Shown one piece after another: positions 59,402 to 64,000 of a stretch of 64,000 bases of DNA; the stretch's first letter is position 1; each line of letters begins with the position of its first letter. Under the pieces are notes generated by a model. It worked only from the letters and a program-made list of their open reading frames with translations, had not been told where the DNA came from and did no database searches. A program made the position numbers and the translations under genes. Origin of the DNA: Aquabacter sp040755535 (GTDB lineage: Bacteria > Pseudomonadota > Alphaproteobacteria > Rhizobiales > Xanthobacteraceae); contig JBFMAV010000002.1 of assembly GCA_040755535.1 (NCBI GenBank), positions 62,001 to 126,000 of the forward strand, read 5' to 3'.

Positions 59402-60340
59402 TCAGATCCCCGGAACGAATGCCCCCACCAGCAAGGTGGCGAAGAGCAGGAAGAGATAGAGGATGGAAAATCCGAACAGGCGGCGGGATGCCTTCACCGC
59501 CGCGTCCCCCGTGCGGATGCGGTAGACCTGATAGGCGAGCCACACCATGCCGAGGCCCGTCACCGAGGCCACGATGCCATAACCGAGCCCGGCATAGCCG
59601 AGCAGCGTTGGCGAGACGGCCAGCGGAGCCAGGAACAAGGTGTAGAGCAGGATCTGCCGCCGCGTTTCGTCCGCGCCGGCCGTGACCGGCAGCATGGGCA
59701 CGCCGGCGCGCGCATAATCCTCGGCTCGGAACAGCGCCAGCGCCCAGAAATGGGGCGGAGTCCAGAAGAAGATGATGGCGACGAGCAGCAGGCTTTCCAT
59801 GCCCACCGAACCGGAGGCGGCCGCCCAGGCCACCATGGGCGGAAAGGCTCCGGCGGCGCCGCCAATCACAATGTTCTGTGGCGTCGAACGCTTCAGCCAC
59901 ATGGTGTAGATGACGACGTAGAAGAAGATGGTAAAGGCCAGCAAGGCGGCCGAGAGCACATTCACCAGAAGGCCGAGCACGCCCACTGAGAAAAAGGAGA
60001 GCGTCAGGCCGAAGGCCAGAGCCTCGCGCGGGGTCACGCGACCGGAGGGAATCGGGCGGCGCCGCGTGCGGGACATCACCGCATCGATATCGGCGTCCCA
60101 CCACATGTTCAGCGCGCCGGCCGCCCCCGCGCCGACCGCGATGCAGAGCAGCGCGGTGAAGGCGATGACGGGATGGACATGGTCCGGCGCCCGCACGAGA
60201 CCGACGAGCGCGGTGAACACCACAAGCGACATCACCCGTGGCTTCAGCAGGGCGAGGAAATCGCCGGGCGAGGCCATGCCTTCCGCGAATTCCGCGGCGG
60301 CCGGGCTCTTGTCCATGCTCACGCTCACATCACTCATCAC
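59402..60340 (-). CDS. ctaB: Protoheme IX farnesyltransferase
   Basis: CtaB makes haem O from haem B and farnesyl pyrophosphate, the precursor of haem A in the oxidase. The 312-residue UbiA-family protein has about eight helices and the two Asp-rich motifs N-M-W-W-D-A-D-I-D-A-V-M (about 98-109) and the Y-T-M-W-L-K-R region. M-S-R-T-x-x-R-P follows. Two adjacent ATGs (60340, 60337) are possible. Confidence 0.94.
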   Translation of the reverse strand: MMSDVSVSMDKSPAAAEFAEGMASPGDFLALLKPRVMSLVVFTALVGLVRAPDHVHPVIAFTALLCIAVGAGAAGALNMWWDADIDAVMSRTRRRPIPSGRVTPREALAFGLTLSFFSVGVLGLLVNVLSAALLAFTIFFYVVIYTMWLKRSTPQNIVIGGAAGAFPPMVAWAAASGSVGMESLLLVAIIFFWTPPHFWALALFRAEDYARAGVPMLPVTAGADETRRQILLYTLFLAPLAVSPTLLGYAGLGYGIVASVTGLGMVWLAYQVYRIRTGDAAVKASRRLFGFSILYLFLLFATLLVGAFVPGI

Positions 60341-60413
60341 GTCGTCCTGACCTCGCCTGCGCCCCGTCCGCCAGTCCCACGCTCATCTCTGGCAGAACGC
60401 CTGAGAGACGCGG

Positions 60414-60452
60414 ATGCCGCGCGGGCTCACCGCCGCGCGGCATATTATTTTT
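60414..60452. terminator. Hairpin between ctaD and ctaB
   Basis: ATGCCGCGCGG (60414-60424) pairs with CCGCGCGGCAT (60433-60443). The T-rich side (ATTATTTTT) is on the plus strand, so for the minus-strand operon it may be an mRNA processing or stabilising element. Read from the plus side it would be a terminator. Confidence 0.5.
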
Positions 60453-60499
60453 ACGTCCTATCCGGGGGCGCCGGTCATACGGCGCCCTCGGTATCCACC

Positions 60500-62122
60500 T
60501 CATTTGATACGCGGCAGCACGTCGAAGTGGTGGAAGGGCGGAGGAGAGCTGAGGGTCCACTCCAGCGTCGTGGCGCCCGGACCCCAGGGATTGGGCCCCG
60601 CCAATTCCTTGCGCCGGAAGGCGACGAAAACGCCGACCAGGAAGATGATGACCGCCACACCGGAAATGTAGGACCCAATGGACGAGATATAGTTCCAGTG
60701 GGCGAACGCATCCGGATAGTCGGCATAGCGACGCGGCATGCCGGCCAGACCCAGGAAGTGCTGCGGGAAGAACACCATGTTCACGCCGATGAAGGTGACC
60801 CAGAAGTGCAGCTTGCCCCAGAATTCCGGGATCATGTAGCCGCTCATCTTCGGGAACCAGTAATACCAGCCCGCGAAGATGGCGAAGACGGCGCCGAGCG
60901 ACAGCACATAGTGGAAGTGCGCCACCACGTAATAGGTGTCGTGCAGCGAGCGGTCGATGCCCGCATTGGAGAGCACCACGCCCGTCACACCGCCCACGGT
61001 GAAGAGGAAGATGAAGCCGATCGCCCACAGCATGGGGGTCCGGAACTGCACCGAGCCGCCCCACATGGTGGCGATCCAGGAGAAGATCTTCACGCCTGTC
61101 GGCACCGCGATGATCATGGTCGCGGCCACAAAATAGGACTGCGTCGCGGCGGACAGGCCGACCGTGTACATGTGATGCGCCCACACCACGAAGCCCACCA
61201 CGCCGATCGCGACCATCGCATAGGCCATGCCGAGATAGCCGAACACGGGCTTGCGCGCGAAGGTGGACACGATGTGGGAGATCAGACCGAAGCCGGGCAG
61301 GATGAGGATATAGACCTCAGGGTGCCCGAAGAACCAGAACAGATGCTGGAACAGGATCGGGTCGCCGCCGCCGGCGGGATCGAAGAAGGTCGTGCCGAAA
61401 TTGCGGTCCGTCAGCAGCATGGTGATGGCGCCCGCCAGCACGGGGAGCGACAGCAGCAGCAGGAAGGCCGTGATGAGCTGCGACCAGGCGAACAGCGGCA
61501 TCTTGTGCAGCGTCATGCCCGGGGCGCGCATGTTTAGGATGGTGGTGATGAGGTTGATGGCGCCCAGAATGGACGAGGCGCCCGCGATGTGCAGCGCGAA
61601 GATCAGAAAATCCATCGCCGGCCCGGGATGGCCGAGCTTCGCCGAGAGCGGCGGATAAATGGTCCAGCCGCCACCGAAGCCGTCCGTGCCGGGCGCGCCT
61701 TCCACGAACAGCGAGATGATGGCGAGGCCGAAGGCCGGCGGCATCAGCCAGAAGGCGATGTTGTTGATGCGCGGGAAGGCGGTGTCGGGCGCGCCGATCA
61801 TCAGCGGCACGAAATAGTTGCCGTATCCGCCGATGAGCGCCGGCATCACCATGAAGAAGATCATGATGAGGCCGTGGCCGGTGGTGAAGACGTTGAAGAC
61901 CTGCGGATTCTTGAAGTACTGGAGCCCCGGCTCCATCAGCTCCATGCGAATGCCGATGGACAAGGCGCCGCCCACGATCCCCGCCACGATGGCGAAGATC
62001 AGGTACATGATGCCAATGTCCTTGTTGTTGGTCGAAAAGACCCAGCGCCGCCACCCCGTGGGATCGCCGTGGTGCTCGGCGGTATGAACTTCAGCATGCG
62101 CCGCGTGCGCGTCGGTGGCCAT
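60500..62122 (-). CDS. ctaD: Cytochrome c oxidase subunit I
   Basis: The 540-residue protein has about twelve membrane helices. Haem-copper oxidase motifs: G-H-G-L-I-M-I-F-F (low-spin haem ligand), W-F-F-G-H-P-E-V-Y-I-L (CuB histidine and tyrosine cross-link), H-H-M-Y-T-V-G (CuB histidines) and D-T-Y-Y-V-V-A-H-F-H-Y-V-L-S-L-G (haem ligands). It is the A-type (mitochondrial-like) catalytic subunit. Start with N-terminal H/A-rich tail at 62122. A hairpin separates it from ctaC. Confidence 0.97.
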   Translation of the reverse strand: MATDAHAAHAEVHTAEHHGDPTGWRRWVFSTNNKDIGIMYLIFAIVAGIVGGALSIGIRMELMEPGLQYFKNPQVFNVFTTGHGLIMIFFMVMPALIGGYGNYFVPLMIGAPDTAFPRINNIAFWLMPPAFGLAIISLFVEGAPGTDGFGGGWTIYPPLSAKLGHPGPAMDFLIFALHIAGASSILGAINLITTILNMRAPGMTLHKMPLFAWSQLITAFLLLLSLPVLAGAITMLLTDRNFGTTFFDPAGGGDPILFQHLFWFFGHPEVYILILPGFGLISHIVSTFARKPVFGYLGMAYAMVAIGVVGFVVWAHHMYTVGLSAATQSYFVAATMIIAVPTGVKIFSWIATMWGGSVQFRTPMLWAIGFIFLFTVGGVTGVVLSNAGIDRSLHDTYYVVAHFHYVLSLGAVFAIFAGWYYWFPKMSGYMIPEFWGKLHFWVTFIGVNMVFFPQHFLGLAGMPRRYADYPDAFAHWNYISSIGSYISGVAVIIFLVGVFVAFRRKELAGPNPWGPGATTLEWTLSSPPPFHHFDVLPRIK

Positions 62123-62273
62123 GGGGTGCGTCCTTGCTATCGAGGCGTTGCCGGATTTCGGAGCTTGCTCCGCTCCCGGTCTTTCCGCCTGGTCGTCCTG
62201 TCCAGATCGTTCATCTGCGTCATCTGAACCGCGCCGATCCGCACATGCGGCATGGCCCGGTTCGGCCCTGCGG

Positions 62274-62297
62274 GAAGCCCGGCACTATCCGGGCTTC
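62274..62297 (-). terminator. Hairpin between ctaC and ctaD
   Basis: GAAGCCCGG (62274-62282) pairs with CCGGGCTTC (62289-62297), 5 bases past the ctaC stop. No T tract follows on the minus strand, so it is more likely an intercistronic stabiliser or attenuator than a full terminator. Confidence 0.5.
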
Positions 62298-62301
62298 ACG
62301 A

Positions 62302-63171
62302 TCAATTGGCGTCGGCGACCCGCACGAGGCCGTTGGCGGAAACGCCGGCCACGGTCGTCGAAGCGGGGGCGGCAGCATATTTCTGCTTCGCCTGCGCGAT
62401 CCAGGCGTTGAACTGGTCCTCGCTCACCACACGCACGGCGATGGGCATGAAGGCATGGTCCCGACCGCACAGTTCCGAGCACTGGCCATAGAAGATGCCT
62501 TCGCGCGTCGCCTTGAACCAGCTTTCGTTCAACCGGCCCGGCAGCGCGTCGATCTTAACGCCGAAGGAGGGTACCGCGAAGGAATGGATCACGTCCCCGG
62601 CGGTCACCTGAATCCGCACGGTCTTGTTGACCGGCACCACCACTTCGTTGTCCACCGCGAGAAGTCGCGGCTGGCCGGGCTTCAGGTCCTTCTCGGGCAC
62701 CATGAGCGAATCGAAGCTGAACCCGCCATTGTCGGGATATTCGTAGGACCAGTACCACTGATGGCCGGTCACCTTCACGGTAAGGTCGGCCTCAGGAATA
62801 TGCAGTTCCTGATGCAGAAGGCGGAACGAGGGAATCGCGATCGCCACCAGGATCAGCACCGGCACGACGGTCCAGGCCACCTCGATGAGGGTGTTGTGCG
62901 AGGTCTTCGAGGGGACCGGATTGGCCCGCTCATTGAACCGGACCATCACAATGGCCAGCAGCACCATCACGAACAGCACGATCGCGGTGATGATCACCAG
63001 CAGGAAGATGTTGAACGAATGGATATTCTCCATGACGGGCGTGGCCGCGTCCTGGAGGTTGATCTGCCAGTCAGAGGGCTGACCCATTCCCGCCCACGCG
63101 GCTGCACTCGCAAGCAACGTGGAGGCGCCGGCCGCCACGGCAAGTGCTGAGCTGCGAAAGAATGACCTCAT
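62302..63171 (-). CDS. ctaC: Cytochrome c oxidase subunit II
   Basis: The 289-residue protein has a signal peptide (about 1-27, ending A-A-W-A-G), two membrane helices (about 55-77 and 97-117), and a cupredoxin domain. The CuA site is complete: H in D-V-I-H-S-F, then C-S-E-L-C-G-R-D-H-A-F-M with two cysteines, His and Met. The aromatic W-Y-W-S-Y-E-Y is the electron-entry region. First gene of the ctaC-D-B-G-E unit. Start at 63171 chosen for the signal peptide. Confidence 0.96.
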   Translation of the reverse strand: MRSFFRSSALAVAAGASTLLASAAAWAGMGQPSDWQINLQDAATPVMENIHSFNIFLLVIITAIVLFVMVLLAIVMVRFNERANPVPSKTSHNTLIEVAWTVVPVLILVAIAIPSFRLLHQELHIPEADLTVKVTGHQWYWSYEYPDNGGFSFDSLMVPEKDLKPGQPRLLAVDNEVVVPVNKTVRIQVTAGDVIHSFAVPSFGVKIDALPGRLNESWFKATREGIFYGQCSELCGRDHAFMPIAVRVVSEDQFNAWIAQAKQKYAAAPASTTVAGVSANGLVRVADAN

Positions 63172-63547
63172 GACGAATTTCTCTCCCTCAGCGATCACCA
63201 CGCCCTCAGCTCGCCATCCGTGGGCCACCTCTGCCGGGACCCTGGGAGCGTGGACGCCCTTCTTTGATTTACATCAAACACAAATCCCCAGGGGCCGCAA
63301 TTGCGGCTCAGGGGCGCATGCGCGCCTGGACGGGATCCTTTGTCGGCGCAAACTTTCCGGCAGAGGCTAAGCCCGTTCTCTGCCGCACCGACCCCGGAAC
63401 CGCCACAAAATGCCGTTTTGTCTTCAAATTGCCGTTCGCATCCTTGACATGCACGGTCAGGCTCTTAAGCCGAAGCGAGGGCCCGGCGGGCTCTGCACCG
63501 CTTGAGAGTGAAGCGGGGTCGCCGCGCGTTATTTGGAGCCAGATTTC
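63172..63547. other. Divergent promoter region of ctaC and the IalB gene
   Basis: No gene is visible in these 376 bases. The notable element is the FNR/FixK-type box at 63264-63277. A short CCGGCGGG/CCCGCC-like GC-rich stretch near 63482 has no clear structure. Confidence 0.5.
63264..63277. promoter_or_regulatory. Perfect FNR/FixK-type box upstream of ctaC
   Basis: TTGAT-TTAC-ATCAA matches the consensus TTGAT-N4-ATCAA exactly, and flanking T and A extend the symmetry. It is centred about 100 bases upstream of the ctaC start and about 278 upstream of the IalB-type gene. FixK/FNR proteins regulate terminal oxidases with oxygen supply. Direct effect here is inferred. Confidence 0.7.
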
Positions 63548-64000
63548 ATGGGAATCGACTTGTCGGTCGCGAGAGCCTCACGCCCCTTCCTCACGTCAGG
63601 CCTGATCGCCGCGGCCGTCATGATTCTCGCCTGCCTGGTTCACTCACCTGCGGCCGCGCAGGGCGTCGTGAAGCAGGTCTTCAATGATTGGCAGATTCGC
63701 TGCGACACCCCGCCCGGAGCGCAGGGTGAACAATGCGTCCTGTTGCAGAGCGTGCAGGCGGAAGACCGGCCCAATGTGGGGCTGACGGTCATCGTGCTGA
63801 AGACGGCGGACGGCAAGAGCCGTCTTCTGCGCGTGCTGGCGCCGCTCGGCGTGCTGATTCCCTCCGGGCTCGGCCTGAAGATCGACGATGCGGATGTGGG
63901 CCGTGCCGGCTTTGTGCGATGCCTGCCCAATGGCTGCGTCGCCGAGGTGGTCATGGACGACGCGCTGATCACGCGTTTGCGTCAGGGCAAGCAAGCCACC
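63548..64000 (+). CDS. Invasion-associated locus B (IalB) family protein, partial
   Basis: The frame is open from ATG 63548 to the right edge (151 codons, no stop). A signal peptide (hydrophobic 18-38, cleavage after P-A-A-A-Q) is followed by V-F-N-D-W-Q-I-R-C-D, the IalB-family opening with its conserved cysteine, and then C-V-L-L-Q and R-C-L-P-N-G-C. IalB was named in Bartonella; homologues are widespread periplasmic proteins in non-pathogenic rhizobia. Confidence 0.85.
   Translation, partial: MGIDLSVARASRPFLTSGLIAAAVMILACLVHSPAAAQGVVKQVFNDWQIRCDTPPGAQGEQCVLLQSVQAEDRPNVGLTVIVLKTADGKSRLLRVLAPLGVLIPSGLGLKIDDADVGRAGFVRCLPNGCVAEVVMDDALITRLRQGKQAT

Noticed and set aside
1..64000. CRISPR arrays, insertion sequences, prophage or integrative element
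   Set aside because: I found no regularly spaced repeats, transposase, integrase or attachment-site duplication. The two tRNA genes have no flanking integrase or direct repeat.

Overview
The window is a chromosomal segment of a GC-rich alphaproteobacterium of the order Hyphomicrobiales. The overall gene set (SIMPL, IalB-type and DUF2934 proteins, a trxB-lrp-lysR group, a form II CO-dehydrogenase-like cluster, a ctaC-D-B-G-E oxidase operon with small accessory genes) fits something like the Xanthobacteraceae. The family assignment is an inference from gene content, not from a marker phylogeny. I see no insertion sequence, phage, CRISPR array or integration site. One small palindromic intergenic repeat is the only mobile-looking element.

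Layout. 1-6.8 kb: an edge-truncated FAD oxidoreductase, a SixA-like phosphatase, a YcjX/YcjF-like pair, a TrmO-like tRNA methyltransferase, MazG and a SIMPL protein. 6.9-12.5 kb: a tRNA with CAT anticodon (probably Ile2), a DUF2934 protein, a chemoreceptor, an unusual ferredoxin-reductase/PAS fusion and a secreted trypsin-like protease. 12.8-18.7 kb: a compact sulfolactate degradation locus. It holds a TctC-like binding protein, SuyAB sulfo-lyase, two stereospecific sulfolactate dehydrogenases (ComC and SlcC) and a GntR regulator with a shared candidate operator half-site at both divergent promoters. 18.7-22 kb: small stress or secreted proteins and an M32 carboxypeptidase.

22-36.4 kb is the selenium region. 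It carries selD, a Tat-exported transglutaminase-like protein, a TlpA-like thioredoxin, and a selenocysteine formate dehydrogenase (fdnG with an in-frame UGA at codon 200 and a SECIS hairpin, fdnH, fdnI). These are followed by fdhE, selA, a Sel1-repeat gene, selB, and selC (tRNA-Sec), which lies inside the 3' end of the selB reading frame. Two unknown genes follow. The window therefore encodes both a selenoprotein and the dedicated machinery for selenocysteine synthesis and insertion (selA, B, C, D).

36.4-45.7 kb: a VanX-like dipeptidase, a LysR regulator, thioredoxin reductase, a divergent Lrp-type regulator, a molybdenum hydroxylase cluster in the order coxS-coxL-coxM with the form II active-site motif, and a bile-acid:sodium-symporter-like transporter. 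46-51.8 kb: a complete branched-chain amino acid ABC operon (livH, M, G, F, an unknown membrane protein, livK). 51.8-56.2 kb: a glutathione transferase-like protein, a CcdA-like thiol transporter, a P1 peptidase, a membrane protein and a DadA-like oxidase. 56.3-63.2 kb: the aa3-type cytochrome c oxidase operon on the minus strand (ctaC, D, B, small coxF-like, G, E, DUF983, surf1). A perfect FNR/FixK-type box lies upstream of ctaC, and a palindromic repeat supplies the surf1 stop codon. An IalB-family gene runs off the right edge.
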